Shown here piece by piece: positions 28,841 through 37,964 of a stretch of 64,000 bases of DNA (position 1 is its first letter; every line of letters begins with the position of its first letter). A program made the position numbers and the translations under genes. The stretch comes from Thermosynechococcus sp. NK55a (GTDB lineage: Bacteria > Cyanobacteriota > Cyanobacteriia > Thermosynechococcales > Thermosynechococcaceae), in assembly GCF_000505665.1 (NCBI RefSeq), contig NC_023033.1:682001-746000 (forward strand). The letters run 5' to 3'. The notes below the pieces were generated by a model. It was given only the letters and a program-made list of their open reading frames with translations, did not search any database and was not told where the DNA came from.

Positions 28841-30451
28841 TTAGATGCCACTGAGGGGATTGAACTGGTAGTTGGAGCCCTTGGGGCCATTGGGCCCCGG
28901 TGCCGCTTGGACGAGAGGAACCCGATTAAAGGTACCACTGGCGGTTTGCCCCTGAATTTGCACTCCTTGGCGCAGGAGCTGCTGGGTGCTGGCGCGATCG
29001 CCCCCTTTGGCCATGGCTTGGGCTAGGGCTTGGGTGGCATCGTAGGCCGTCGTGGTGCGCCAGCTAATCTGACCCCGCCACGCTTGCGCCGCCTGCTGAG
29101 CAAAGGGATCATTGGGGTTGGTACTCCAGGGCACCGCCAAAATCATGCCATTGATGGCACTATCTCCCTTGATCAAGAGATCGGGACCGTAGAGTTGATC
29201 ACTCCCAAAGAATTGTAGTGGCGGAGTCTGGGTTTGATTGGCGATCGCCAGGGCAACGGCCTCGTTGACTCGAGCGCGACTGAAGGCCAAAACCACCGCA
29301 TTGGCCGCCGCTTGCCGGGCCGCGGTCATCGCCGTGTTGGCATTAAAGCCGGCGGCCACATCCCTCTGTTGCACCACCTGAGCACCAAACTGCGGTAGGA
29401 CGGCTGTCAACTTGCTTTTCAGTTCATTGCTATAGGGACTATCGCTGTTGTAAAAAAGAGCCACCTTAGCATGGGGTACTTTTTTCGCTACAGCCTCAGC
29501 TAGGGTCTGAGCGGCATTGTCAAGGTAGGTGTTGAGGAGTTGTTTCCCTTTTTCATTGAGGGATAGCGTCTGTACCTGCACCCTACTGTTGCCTTGGGGG
29601 ATGACATTTGTGGTCAGGGGAGAAAGAGCGGCAATCCCTGCTTGTTCGTAAACCTGTAGGGCTGCACGACTGTTGGCGTCGGTCCCATGACCCAGTACCC
29701 CTTGAATTGAACTGTTGATTAAATCCTCGGCCAAGCTGGTCACACCGTTGGGGCTGTTTTCATTCACAATGACGACTTCGAGGGGACGATTAGGTGCACT
29801 GGCATTAAACTGTTCTTGGTATTGAGCCACACCCCGCAGCACTTCCTTGGCGGTATCGGGACTGGTGCCAATGGGAACAACGGCAGCCATTGTCATAGGG
29901 TTGCCAGCTTGGCGAGCACGGGCATTGTTGAGATAAATGCGTGACTCTGGATCATTGGGATCGAGGGCAACCAGTTCTTGATATTTGGCGATCGCCAGCG
30001 CCCAGTCTCCCCGATCAAAGGCAAGGGCGGCCTCCTGCTTGAGGGCTACTCGCTGGGGATTGGGTTCGCTGATGAGAATGCGTTCCCCTTGACTGATGTA
30101 GGCGGCGTTGCGGGCGGTGGTTTTGCTCACCAGTTGGCTGCCACTGGTCGATCGGCCCGACAGCGATGGCGGGTTATTCTCACGGTTGGTCAAGAACAGC
30201 CGATAACTGAGGAAGCCCATGCCGCCCATCAGGAGTAAAGCCACCCCAAGGGCCACAGCAACGAGGGGCAGGGGCGATTTTTTGCTGCTATTGGCCCTGT
30301 TCGCTGGCTCCATGGCCTCACGGGGGAGCCCACACACCGCACAGTCGGGGCCAAAATTTTCGTAGGGCGGATGGGCACCGCTGGCATTGGGGTAGGTTCT
30401 GCCGTTTTTAGGCACACCGTCGCAAATCCAAGAACTGGGAGATGGTGCCAT
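28841..30451 (-). CDS. Membrane-tethered ABC-type substrate-binding protein with zinc knuckle and TPR
   Basis: 536 residues from ATG 30451. The architecture is unusual: a cytosolic N-terminus with a short Cys cluster (WICDG and CAVCG, about residues 8-45), one transmembrane helix (LPLVAVALGVALLLMGGMGFL), a linker with a TPR-like pair (ALAFDRGDWALAIAKYQEL through NDPESRIYLNNARA, about 165-205), then a periplasmic type-I solute-binding domain (MAAVVPIGTSPDTAKEVLRG, VQTLSLNEKGKQLL, AKVALFYNSDSPYSNEL, AVVLAFSRAR, VNEAVALA), the Peripla_BP_6 fold used for branched-chain amino acids, amides and urea. No permease is adjacent. It could be a receptor rather than a transporter part. Confidence 0.85.
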   Translation of the reverse strand: MAPSPSSWICDGVPKNGRTYPNASGAHPPYENFGPDCAVCGLPREAMEPANRANSSKKSPLPLVAVALGVALLLMGGMGFLSYRLFLTNRENNPPSLSGRSTSGSQLVSKTTARNAAYISQGERILISEPNPQRVALKQEAALAFDRGDWALAIAKYQELVALDPNDPESRIYLNNARARQAGNPMTMAAVVPIGTSPDTAKEVLRGVAQYQEQFNASAPNRPLEVVIVNENSPNGVTSLAEDLINSSIQGVLGHGTDANSRAALQVYEQAGIAALSPLTTNVIPQGNSRVQVQTLSLNEKGKQLLNTYLDNAAQTLAEAVAKKVPHAKVALFYNSDSPYSNELKSKLTAVLPQFGAQVVQQRDVAAGFNANTAMTAARQAAANAVVLAFSRARVNEAVALAIANQTQTPPLQFFGSDQLYGPDLLIKGDSAINGMILAVPWSTNPNDPFAQQAAQAWRGQISWRTTTAYDATQALAQAMAKGGDRASTQQLLRQGVQIQGQTASGTFNRVPLVQAAPGPNGPKGSNYQFNPLSGI

Positions 30452-30490
30452 GGTGCCCCCCTTCAAGGGAATGTGAGTCAGTGTACTGTT

Positions 30491-30835
30491 TTAGGCACGG
30501 GCAAGCACAGGATTTTCCTCTTCTGCGTCTTCGGTTTCAGTCTCTTCTTCGAGGACAATCGTCATGAAGCGCAGAATATTTTCATTGAGGCGCATGGCGC
30601 GTTCAAGGGGGGCGATCGCCGTCCCCGGAGCGGTATAGGTCATCAGAATATAGTAGCCCTCCCGCAGCTTCTTGATCGGATAGGCAAACCGACGCTTACC
30701 GCGATTTTGTACCTTGAGCTTTGTAGCGCCCTGTTCTTCTAAAAAAGCGCGAAATTGGCTAATGGTTTGCTCCAATTGCTCTTCGCCCACATCAGGACGA
30801 ATAATATAAAGCGTTTCGTAGTTACGTGTGATCAT
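30491..30835 (-). CDS. rpsF: 30S ribosomal protein S6
   Basis: 114 residues. The S6 fold is evident in YETLYIIRPDVGEEQLEQTI, VQNRGKRRFAYPIKKLREGYYILM and LERAMRLNENILRFMTIV, followed by an acidic tail rich in Glu (EEETETEDAEEEN), a feature of many bacterial S6 proteins. It binds S18 on the 30S platform. No rpsR or ssb gene is next to it here; the upstream neighbour (30951) is divergent. Confidence 0.96.
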   Translation of the reverse strand: MITRNYETLYIIRPDVGEEQLEQTISQFRAFLEEQGATKLKVQNRGKRRFAYPIKKLREGYYILMTYTAPGTAIAPLERAMRLNENILRFMTIVLEEETETEDAEEENPVLARA

Positions 30836-30950
30836 TTAGGTCAACTCCCTTTGGACAAATGGCCTTTTGACGGATGCAAAAAGCAAGGCTTTATAATTCT
30901 AGCACCGCAGTTTGCCATTCTTGGCAAGGAGAAAAGGGGACTCATTCACT

Positions 30951-31760
30951 ATGGTGGAACGATTTGTGCGGGTGCAGACCACGGGGGGACAAATTCATTA
31001 CGGCACACTGCAACTCAATCGTGAAGTGATTATTTGGGATGCAGCACCGTGGCTCCACGGCCAACCCACCCACCAAGTCCTCAGTCCCGATCGCTACCAA
31101 CTGCTGGCTCCCTGCTCCCCCTCGAAAATCGTTGCTGTGGGGCGCAACTATGTCAAACACGCTGCGGAAATGGGCGATAGTGTTCCCCCTGAGCCATTGA
31201 TTTTTCTGAAACCACCGACAACGGTTCAAGCCCCCGGCTGTCCCATTTGGTATCCGCCCCAAGTGCAGCGCCTGGACTATGAGGGGGAATTGGCGGTAAT
31301 CATTGGTCGCCGTACCCGTGCCTGCCCTGAAAATGAAGCCCTTGAGCATATTTGGGGCTACACGATCGCCAACGATGTCACCGCTCGGGATCTGCAACAG
31401 CGGGAGCAGCAATGGACACGGGCTAAGGGGTTTGACACATTTTGCCCCCTAGGTCCTTGGATTGTGCGAGAGGTTCCCAGTGATGCGCGGTTGCAAACGT
31501 TTATTAATGAGGCGGCACCACCGGTCCAATCAGCAACAATTGATCAGATGGTTTTCTCACCCGCAAAGTTGGTGAGTTTCATTAGTTACGTGATGACGCT
31601 GCTGCCGGGAGATGTGGTATTGACGGGGACACCCGCAGGAATTGGTCCATTACAAGTGGGCGATCGCGTGCGCGTTGAGATAGAGGGCATTGGTAGCCTG
31701 CTTTCAGTAGTCACAACACCTGAGACCCCTTGGACACCCTCCTTGGGTCGCGCCTACTAG
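30951..31760 (+). CDS. Fumarylacetoacetate hydrolase-family protein
   Basis: 269 residues from ATG 30951. The catalytic core has the FAH motifs: KIVAVGRNYVKHAAEMGDSVP, LIFLKPPTTVQAPG, DYEGELAVIIGRR with metal-binding acidic residues, AWGYTIANDVTARDLQQR-like segment (GYTIANDVTARDLQ) and VVLTGTPAGIGPLQVGDRV. Members hydrolyse or decarboxylate acyl pyruvates, or act as oxaloacetate decarboxylases; the physiological substrate cannot be assigned. Divergent from rpsF, sharing a promoter region of about 115 bases. Confidence 0.9.
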   Translation: MVERFVRVQTTGGQIHYGTLQLNREVIIWDAAPWLHGQPTHQVLSPDRYQLLAPCSPSKIVAVGRNYVKHAAEMGDSVPPEPLIFLKPPTTVQAPGCPIWYPPQVQRLDYEGELAVIIGRRTRACPENEALEHIWGYTIANDVTARDLQQREQQWTRAKGFDTFCPLGPWIVREVPSDARLQTFINEAAPPVQSATIDQMVFSPAKLVSFISYVMTLLPGDVVLTGTPAGIGPLQVGDRVRVEIEGIGSLLSVVTTPETPWTPSLGRAY

Positions 31761-31910
31761 GAATAACTTGCCCAACGCCACCAATTCAATGCAAGATATT
31801 CAACCGAATAGAAAACCGGTTAGACGGGGTTGCAGCTCTTCAGAGCTTTCTGTATTTCTGTAATGGTGAGGAGGGGCGGGCGAGCCATAGCCCATACCTT
31901 TGCAACGGCC

Positions 31911-31942
31911 GACATTAAGATATGACATTAAGATATTAAGAT
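31911..31942 (+). repeat. 13-base tandem repeat GACATTAAGATAT
   Basis: Two perfect head-to-tail copies (31911-31923, 31924-31936) and a partial third (TAAGAT) in the 296-base gap before the GH57 gene. AT-rich and possibly a regulator site; no known binding motif recognised. Confidence 0.6.
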
Positions 31943-31995
31943 TTTTGCTGCTTTTGACATTTTACGCAACAAAGTGGTGATAGAAGAAACTCCCC

Positions 31996-32020
31996 TGAAA
32001 TACTTGAAATACTAAATACT
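31996..32020 (+). repeat. Iterated TGAAATACT upstream of the GH57 gene
   Basis: TGAAATACT occurs twice in tandem (31996-32004, 32005-32013), followed by AAATACT (32014-32020) and, 14 bases later, AAATAC again. They lie 37-61 bases before the GTG start, where a transcription factor could act; no matching known site was recognised. Confidence 0.5.
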
Positions 32021-32056
32021 AGAGGAAGAGTCCTAAATACGGGGGGCAAGTTTGTT

Positions 32057-34291
32057 GTGGCGTATCCTTTGCATATAGCCTTCATTTGGCACCAGCACCA
32101 ACCCCTCTACAAAAGTTGTCGCACTGGTCAATACCTGCTTCCTTGGGTACGGCTCCATGGCACTAAGGATTACTTAGACCTGATCCTAATCCTCGCCAAA
32201 TATCCCCGCCTCAAGCAAACCGTCAACCTTGTGCCCTCCCTGTTGCTCCAAATTCAGGATTATGTCAACGGGACGGCTCTGGATCCCTACCTGACAGCTA
32301 CACTGACCCCGGTCGAGCAACTCACGGATCAACAGCGCTGGTTTATCATTGAGCATTTCTTTGATGCCCACCACCGCACCATGATTGATCCCCACCCCCG
32401 CTATCGTGAACTCTACGAGCAACGGCAAACTCGCGGGAAAACATGGTGTTGGCAAAATTGGCAGCCCCAGGATTATGGGGATTTGTTGGCTTGGCACAAT
32501 TTAGCGTGGATTGATCCTCTGTATTGGCAGGAGCCAGAGATTGCCCAATGGTTCTCCCAAGGGCGGGATTTTAGCCTTAGCGATCGCCAGCGAATCATTG
32601 CCAAACAGCGGGAAATTCTTGGCCAAATCATCCCCCAGCATCGCGCCCTGCAACAGAGGGGTCAAATTGAAGTCACCACCACCCCCTACACCCACCCGAT
32701 TTTGCCCCTCTTGGTGGATACCGATGCCGCAAAAGTGGCGGTTCCCAACATTGCCTTGCCCCAACAGCGGTTCCAATATCCCGAAGATGTTCCTCGGCAT
32801 TTGCGGCGGGCCCGAGTTCTTTATGAACAATTCTTTGGGCGATCGCCCCGCGGACTGTGGCCGTCAGAGCAATCCGTAAGTCCAGCTATTCTTGAACCAA
32901 TTGTCGAGCAAGGATTTGAGTGGATTTGTTCCGATGAAGCAATCTTGGGCTGGACAACGGGAACCTATTTTCACCGCAACGAAGCAGGGGTTGTCCAACA
33001 GGCTGATGTTCTTTACCAACCCTACCGCCTGACCACAGCCAAAGGGGATCTCAACATTGTCTTTCGTGATCACCGCCTCTCGGATTTGATTGGCTTTACC
33101 TACAGTGCCATGGCTCCCGAAGCAGCGGCAGCGGATTTACTCAAACAGCTTGAGGGCATTCGCCAGCAACTCATTGCCTATGAAAACAGCGGCCAGACCA
33201 GTTTACAACAGCCATGGCTAGTGACCATTGCCCTCGATGGTGAAAACTGCTGGGAATATTATCCCCGTGATGGCCTGCCCTTCTTAGAAAGGCTCTATCA
33301 AGGGCTGAGTGAGAGCGAGCACTTTGCCTGTGTTTCTGTGGCAGAGTATCTGCAACACTATCCCCCGCGGGCAGTGATTTCGGGCGCTACTCTCCACAGT
33401 GGCTCTTGGATTGATGGCAATTTCTGCACGTGGATTGGCGATCCGGTAAAAAACAAAGCTTGGGAGTATTTAGGGGCTGCCCGCCAAACCCTTGAACGTC
33501 ACCCCGAAGCAACAGAAACAAACAATCCAGCGGCATGGCAAGCCCTTTTGGCGGCTGAAGGCTCTGACTGGTTCTGGTGGTTTGGTGAAGGCCACTCCTC
33601 GAACCACGATGCCATGTTTGATCAGCTTTTCCGTGAGCATTTGATGGCGCTCTACACAGCACTGGGGGAGCCGATTCCTGAGGTTCTCAAGGAGCCCTTA
33701 GAAGTTCACGAAGCCAAGGATACCTACCCGCCCCAAGGCTTTATTCACCCTGAGATTGATGGGGGCGGTGATGAGCAGGACTGGAACTTTGCCGGCCGGA
33801 TTCAAATTGGTGGCAGCCGAGGGACGATGCACCGCCAAACCCTGATCAATCGCCTCTGGTATGGGGTGGATCACCTAAATATCTATCTACGTCTTGATGC
33901 CCCTACCCAGAAACAGCCCTTTGGCCATGAGATCAGTGCCATCCATTTTTGCTGGTACTACCCCAACAGGGTGACGTACAATAGCCCCCTCTCGGATCTG
34001 CGAGATTACCCCGATGAAGCACCCCTGAATTACCTGTACCACCATCAACTGGTCATTGACTTTGAAAACCAACAGATGACCTTCAAGGAAGCGATCGCCA
34101 ACTATCAGTGGCAAGAGCGCCCCACCCATGCCCGCTATGCCTTGGGCATCTGCCTAGAAGTAGCGATTCCTTGGGCGGATCTGCACCTGCATCCCGATTG
34201 TGGTCTTCATCTACTGATTGTGTTGGCCCAGGATGGCTATTACTTGGATCATCTACCCCCAGAGCAACTGCTCTTTTTGACCACACCTTAG
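32057..34291 (+). CDS. Glycoside hydrolase family 57 alpha-glucan hydrolase
   Basis: 744 residues, GTG start. The catalytic (beta/alpha)7 barrel takes about residues 1-430: IAFIWHQHQPLY (conserved region 1), YTHPILPLL, RGLWPSEQSVS with the probable nucleophile glutamate, FEWICSDEAIL with the acid/base aspartate, and ALDGENCWEYYPRDG. A beta-rich C-terminal domain (from about 570, with IQIGGSRGTMHRQ) may bind glucan. No signal peptide, so it acts in the cytosol, probably on glycogen or malto-oligosaccharides as an amylopullulanase-type enzyme. Exact specificity is not readable. Confidence 0.88.
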   Translation: MAYPLHIAFIWHQHQPLYKSCRTGQYLLPWVRLHGTKDYLDLILILAKYPRLKQTVNLVPSLLLQIQDYVNGTALDPYLTATLTPVEQLTDQQRWFIIEHFFDAHHRTMIDPHPRYRELYEQRQTRGKTWCWQNWQPQDYGDLLAWHNLAWIDPLYWQEPEIAQWFSQGRDFSLSDRQRIIAKQREILGQIIPQHRALQQRGQIEVTTTPYTHPILPLLVDTDAAKVAVPNIALPQQRFQYPEDVPRHLRRARVLYEQFFGRSPRGLWPSEQSVSPAILEPIVEQGFEWICSDEAILGWTTGTYFHRNEAGVVQQADVLYQPYRLTTAKGDLNIVFRDHRLSDLIGFTYSAMAPEAAAADLLKQLEGIRQQLIAYENSGQTSLQQPWLVTIALDGENCWEYYPRDGLPFLERLYQGLSESEHFACVSVAEYLQHYPPRAVISGATLHSGSWIDGNFCTWIGDPVKNKAWEYLGAARQTLERHPEATETNNPAAWQALLAAEGSDWFWWFGEGHSSNHDAMFDQLFREHLMALYTALGEPIPEVLKEPLEVHEAKDTYPPQGFIHPEIDGGGDEQDWNFAGRIQIGGSRGTMHRQTLINRLWYGVDHLNIYLRLDAPTQKQPFGHEISAIHFCWYYPNRVTYNSPLSDLRDYPDEAPLNYLYHHQLVIDFENQQMTFKEAIANYQWQERPTHARYALGICLEVAIPWADLHLHPDCGLHLLIVLAQDGYYLDHLPPEQLLFLTTP

Positions 34292-34464
34292 ACCATAGGG
34301 GGCAACCTTTGCTCCACAGCAACAGGAGAGTGCTTAGGCTTCCCGATCAAGCGACCATGGAGGGAGAATAATTTGCAGCGAGAGATTATTTTCTGCGTGC
34401 CAAAGTTCTGTAAGCTCAGATAGGAAACCTCTGCGGGATCAACTTGTGCAGTTAGGAGGGTTGT

Positions 34465-35509
34465 GTGGATAACGTCATCGGCTTAGAGATTATTGAAGTT
34501 GTCGAGCAGGCGGCGATCGCCTCAGCGCGGTGGATGGGCAAAGGTGACAAAAACATGGCGGATCAGGCGGCCGTCGATGCCATGCGCAACCGCATGAATC
34601 AAATCCATATGCGTGGTCGCATTGTCATTGGTGAGGGGGAACGGGATGAAGCCCCAATGCTCTACATTGGCGAAGAAGTGGGCATTTGTACCCGTCCCGA
34701 TGCTGCCCAATACTGTAACCCTGAAGAGCTCATTGAAATTGACATTGCCGTTGACCCCTGCGAAGGGACAAACCTTTGTGCCTATGGTCAACCAGGCTCG
34801 ATGGCAGTGCTGGCCATTTCTGAAAAAGGGGGATTGTTTGCAGCTCCCGACTTTTATATGAAGAAATTGGCAGCGCCCCCTGCTGCTAAGGGCAAAGTGG
34901 ATATTCGCAACTCCGCGACAGAAAACCTGAAAATTCTCTCTGAATGCCTTGACCGCGCCATCGATGAATTGGTGGTGGTGGTCATGAAGCGCGATCGCCA
35001 CAATGACTTAATTCAAGAAATCCGCGATGCGGGTGCCCGCGTTCAACTGATCTCCGATGGGGATGTCTCCGCAGCTCTTGCCTGTGCTTTCTCTGGTACC
35101 AACATTCATGCCCTCATGGGGATTGGCGCTGCGCCCGAAGGGGTGATTTCTGCCGCTGCCATGCGCGCCTTAGGTGGGCACTTCCAAGGGCAACTGGTCT
35201 ATGATCCCGCTGTGGTCATGACCAAGGAATGGGCCAATCGCACCCGCGAAGGCAACCTTGAAGAGCTGAAAAAAGCGGGCATCACCGATCCCGATAAAGT
35301 GTATGAAGCCGAAGAATTGGCCTCTGGGGAAACGGTGCTCTTTGCCGCCTGTGGCATTACCCCCCGGCATGCTCATGAAAGGGGTGCGTTTCTTCAAGGG
35401 AGGTGCCCGTACCCAATCTCTGGTTATTTCCACCCAGTCGAAGACAGCACGCTTTGTGGATACGATCCACATGTTCGATAAGCAATTGAAGTCGCTCCAG
35501 TTGTACTAA
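34465..35509 (+). CDS. glpX: Fructose-1,6-/sedoheptulose-1,7-bisphosphatase class II (frameshift near the 3' end)
   Basis: Class II (GlpX) FBPase/SBPase of the Calvin cycle, hydrolysing FBP and SBP. A GTG start is preceded by AGGAGG at 34454-34459. Metal and substrate motifs are present: [49 protein letters not shown] and FAACGIT. As read, translation ends at 35481 with a scrambled tail. At the C6 run 35360-35365 one C is excess: with five, the protein continues [20 protein letters not shown] and [17 protein letters not shown] to a stop at 35509, giving 347 residues, the family's usual length. Loss of a Calvin-cycle enzyme would be surprising, so a sequence error is likely. Confidence 0.9.
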
Positions 35510-35550
35510 GCACTGACTGCGACCAAAGATAGACCAAAGATAATGGACTC

Positions 35551-35573
35551 CCTCCCTGTGGGGGAGGCTTTTG
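35551..35573 (+). terminator. Intrinsic terminator after glpX
   Basis: Stem CCTCCC / GGGAGG with a five-base loop (TGTGG), followed by CTTTT, 42 bases after the restored glpX stop and 25 bases before pgsA. Placed to end the glpX transcript; the T-run is short. Confidence 0.6.
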
Positions 35574-35597
35574 CATGAGTTCAGCCTGTAAAGTGCC

Positions 35598-36104
35598 ATG
35601 CCTGTGAACCTCGCCACCACGCTTACCTTTGCTCGCCTGTTGATCGTGTTCGTGATCCTAGGTTTGCTCTCCTTCAATGATGGAGCGGTCTACCGTTGGT
35701 GGGGGGTGAGTCTGTTTCTGGTGGCCGCCCTCACGGATTGGCTGGATGGCTACATTGCCCGCCGTTTCAATCAGGTGACGGATTTGGGCAAAGTGCTTGA
35801 TCCGCTGGTGGATAAGCTGCTGATTCTTGTGCCTCTTTTGCTCTGTATTGCGTGGGCAGAGGTGCCTGCATGGTCAGTGGCGTTGATCCTCTTTCGGGAA
35901 CTAGGAATTGCCAGCTGGCGGGTTCAGCAATCTCACATTCAGGGGGCGAACCTTTGGGGGAAAGCCAAAACCGTTAGCCAGATTGTGGCCGTGGCGTTGC
36001 TTCTGGCTCCCTTACCTCCTGCTTGGCAGGGGGGAATACTCATTGCTTATGGGGGGGCGATCGCCCTCACGCTGATTTCTGGAGCAGTTTATCTTTGCGG
36101 TTGA
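35598..36104 (+). CDS. pgsA: CDP-diacylglycerol-glycerol-3-phosphate 3-phosphatidyltransferase
   Basis: 168 residues with four to five transmembrane helices. The CDP-alcohol phosphotransferase signature DGx2ARx8Gx3Dx3D is present as DGYIARRFNQVTDLGKVLDPLVDK (about residues 50-73). It makes phosphatidylglycerol phosphate; phosphatidylglycerol is essential for photosystem II and thylakoids. ATG start with normal length. Its 3' end overlaps the convergent hydrolase by 16 bases. Confidence 0.94.
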   Translation: MPVNLATTLTFARLLIVFVILGLLSFNDGAVYRWWGVSLFLVAALTDWLDGYIARRFNQVTDLGKVLDPLVDKLLILVPLLLCIAWAEVPAWSVALILFRELGIASWRVQQSHIQGANLWGKAKTVSQIVAVALLLAPLPPAWQGGILIAYGGAIALTLISGAVYLCG

Positions 36105-37744
36105 GCGCCAATGCGCCCCGCCAGCACTTCCTGTAACTGCTGCGGATTAATGCGATCAACCCAATAGGCTTGAAAGGTTGGCTGCGCCACTTGGCTAACA
36201 AACGTTTGACTCAAGAAGGGACGCAATTGCTCATTCTGTTGATTAAAGACTCCAAAGAAGGCTGCACTCACCCCCTTGAAAAAGGGCTGTGCCAACTGGG
36301 GATTCGGGCCAATGAGATCATTAGGTACTGGCAACACCCCCGCTTCGCTGACCCCTAGCGCCGAGAAGTGGGTACCGGGAACGAGCATGGCAAGATACTT
36401 GGGCTCGGCCTGCAACCATGTAAAGGGCAAAATCTGCTCCTCTAGCGGTGGCGCAAAGACATCTTTGCTACTGGAAACAATGAGCACAGGCACCTTGATA
36501 TTGGCCATACCCCGTTCGTCAATCAGCATACTGCTCACTGGATTGACGGCAATCACAGATTTGACCCGTGGATCTACCAATGTAGAGGGCGCATCGGACA
36601 GACCGAGACTACGACATTGCAGAGGCAGGGAGATATTAAAGATAAAAAGATCATTCGCTGCTGCTAAACAGCGTTGCTTAACAGCATTCCAGTCAACGGT
36701 ACCCCCCGCCGCCGCCAGTACCGTAAAGCCCCCCATTGAGTGACCAAAGAGACCAACATTCTTGGTGTCAATTTTCAGGGCAGGGTTTTTCTGAACCAAA
36801 GCGGCCACGGCATCTATCCCAAACTTTAAATCGAGGGGACGCTGCGCCCAGTCCTTCGGCAAGTTCTCGTAGTCGAGGGGTGCCCCTGAGAGGAAACTGC
36901 CAACCCGACTGGCATCGGAACCGGGGTGAGTGACTGCTAAGACCGCCAGTCCATAACTGGCCAAGTGCTCTGCCAAGTAGGCAAAGGTCGTGCGGTCTGA
37001 GGCTAAACCATGGGAAATGACAATCAGGGGCGCAGGCGCCGTGATTCCTATTGGGACATAGAGATCTGCGGGAATGGCGCCCGTGGTGCGATTGGGATTG
37101 GTAAATGTCATGTTTTGCTTTTGCCACTGGAAGGGCCCCTTCTGGGCAGGATAAAGACCACTGGGCAGCGACGTTCTTGGCTGGAGTTGCGCCAAGCGTT
37201 CGATAAAGTCTTGCGCCCGCTGTTCTTGATTCACTGCACGGATAAAAGCGCCCACTGCCGTTAGGCCCAATTCACCATTGACTTTCACACTCTTGCCGGG
37301 AAAGGCCTGTAGCACTGAGAGTAAAGTAATGCCTGAGGGAGAGCTGGCGGCGGTTGTCAGAGCTTTCCCAAGAGCCTGGCCACCATTGACATCATTATCG
37401 GCATGGATGACTTGGCCGATACGCTCTAAAAAGCTTTGACCCAGGGGACTGTTGACAAATTGGCTGACGGTGGTGGGTTTCAAGTCCATGCGGGTGGTTA
37501 AGCCTTCCCGCAGGTTGGCCTGTTGATCACTGGGGAGCAACTGAATTAAAAGTTTGAGATCCGAGCTAGCCTGACCGGTTGCCGCAAATGTGGCAAGGTC
37601 GCTCACTTGAATGTTGAAGGTACCAAAGGGTGGATAAACAAGGCTAATTTGTTCGGCAGCAAGTCCAGTCTGTGTCCAAATGGTTGCAGCTGCCCCCAAG
37701 AGGGAGAACCACTGCCATTTTTTCTTTGTGGGCGCGATCGCCAT
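36089..37744 (-). CDS. DUF1400/alpha-beta hydrolase (dienelactone hydrolase-like), secreted
   Basis: 551 residues from ATG 37744. A signal peptide precedes cleavage around GLAA (KWQWFSLLGAAATIWTQTG). Residues about 25-130 form the DUF1400 domain found in cyanobacterial lipases (ISLVYPPFGTFNIQVSDLATFA). The hydrolase domain shows ASAPLIVISHGLASDRTT-like segment (PLIVISHGLASD), the nucleophile elbow GLFGHSMGGFTVL, and PVLIVSSSKDVFAPP before the C-terminal catalytic His (GTHFSALG). Likely an exported esterase or lipase; the substrate is unknown. Convergent with pgsA. Confidence 0.87.
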   Translation of the reverse strand: MAIAPTKKKWQWFSLLGAAATIWTQTGLAAEQISLVYPPFGTFNIQVSDLATFAATGQASSDLKLLIQLLPSDQQANLREGLTTRMDLKPTTVSQFVNSPLGQSFLERIGQVIHADNDVNGGQALGKALTTAASSPSGITLLSVLQAFPGKSVKVNGELGLTAVGAFIRAVNQEQRAQDFIERLAQLQPRTSLPSGLYPAQKGPFQWQKQNMTFTNPNRTTGAIPADLYVPIGITAPAPLIVISHGLASDRTTFAYLAEHLASYGLAVLAVTHPGSDASRVGSFLSGAPLDYENLPKDWAQRPLDLKFGIDAVAALVQKNPALKIDTKNVGLFGHSMGGFTVLAAAGGTVDWNAVKQRCLAAANDLFIFNISLPLQCRSLGLSDAPSTLVDPRVKSVIAVNPVSSMLIDERGMANIKVPVLIVSSSKDVFAPPLEEQILPFTWLQAEPKYLAMLVPGTHFSALGVSEAGVLPVPNDLIGPNPQLAQPFFKGVSAAFFGVFNQQNEQLRPFLSQTFVSQVAQPTFQAYWVDRINPQQLQEVLAGRIGAQPQR

Positions 37745-37964
37745 TTCTAAAACACCTTTAATTCCTGCAACATTACTTACTGTATTATTCTGATCTACAA
37801 ACCAGTTTAATCCTCGCTTTGACAATGAAACTGCAGCCTCAATCCACTCCACGAACGCGAGGATAAAAAAGTACAGGCGAGTCCTGCCCTACCTGACGAG
37901 TGCCCTGAGGGAGAGGTTCCATGCTGTGGTATCGTGCTTTTGGAAAAAATAAGGGAACCCGCCC

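Noticed and set aside
31834-31848. AGCTCT-TC-AGAGCT hairpin after the FAH gene as a terminator
   Set aside because: The loop is only two bases and no T-run follows; weak evidence.
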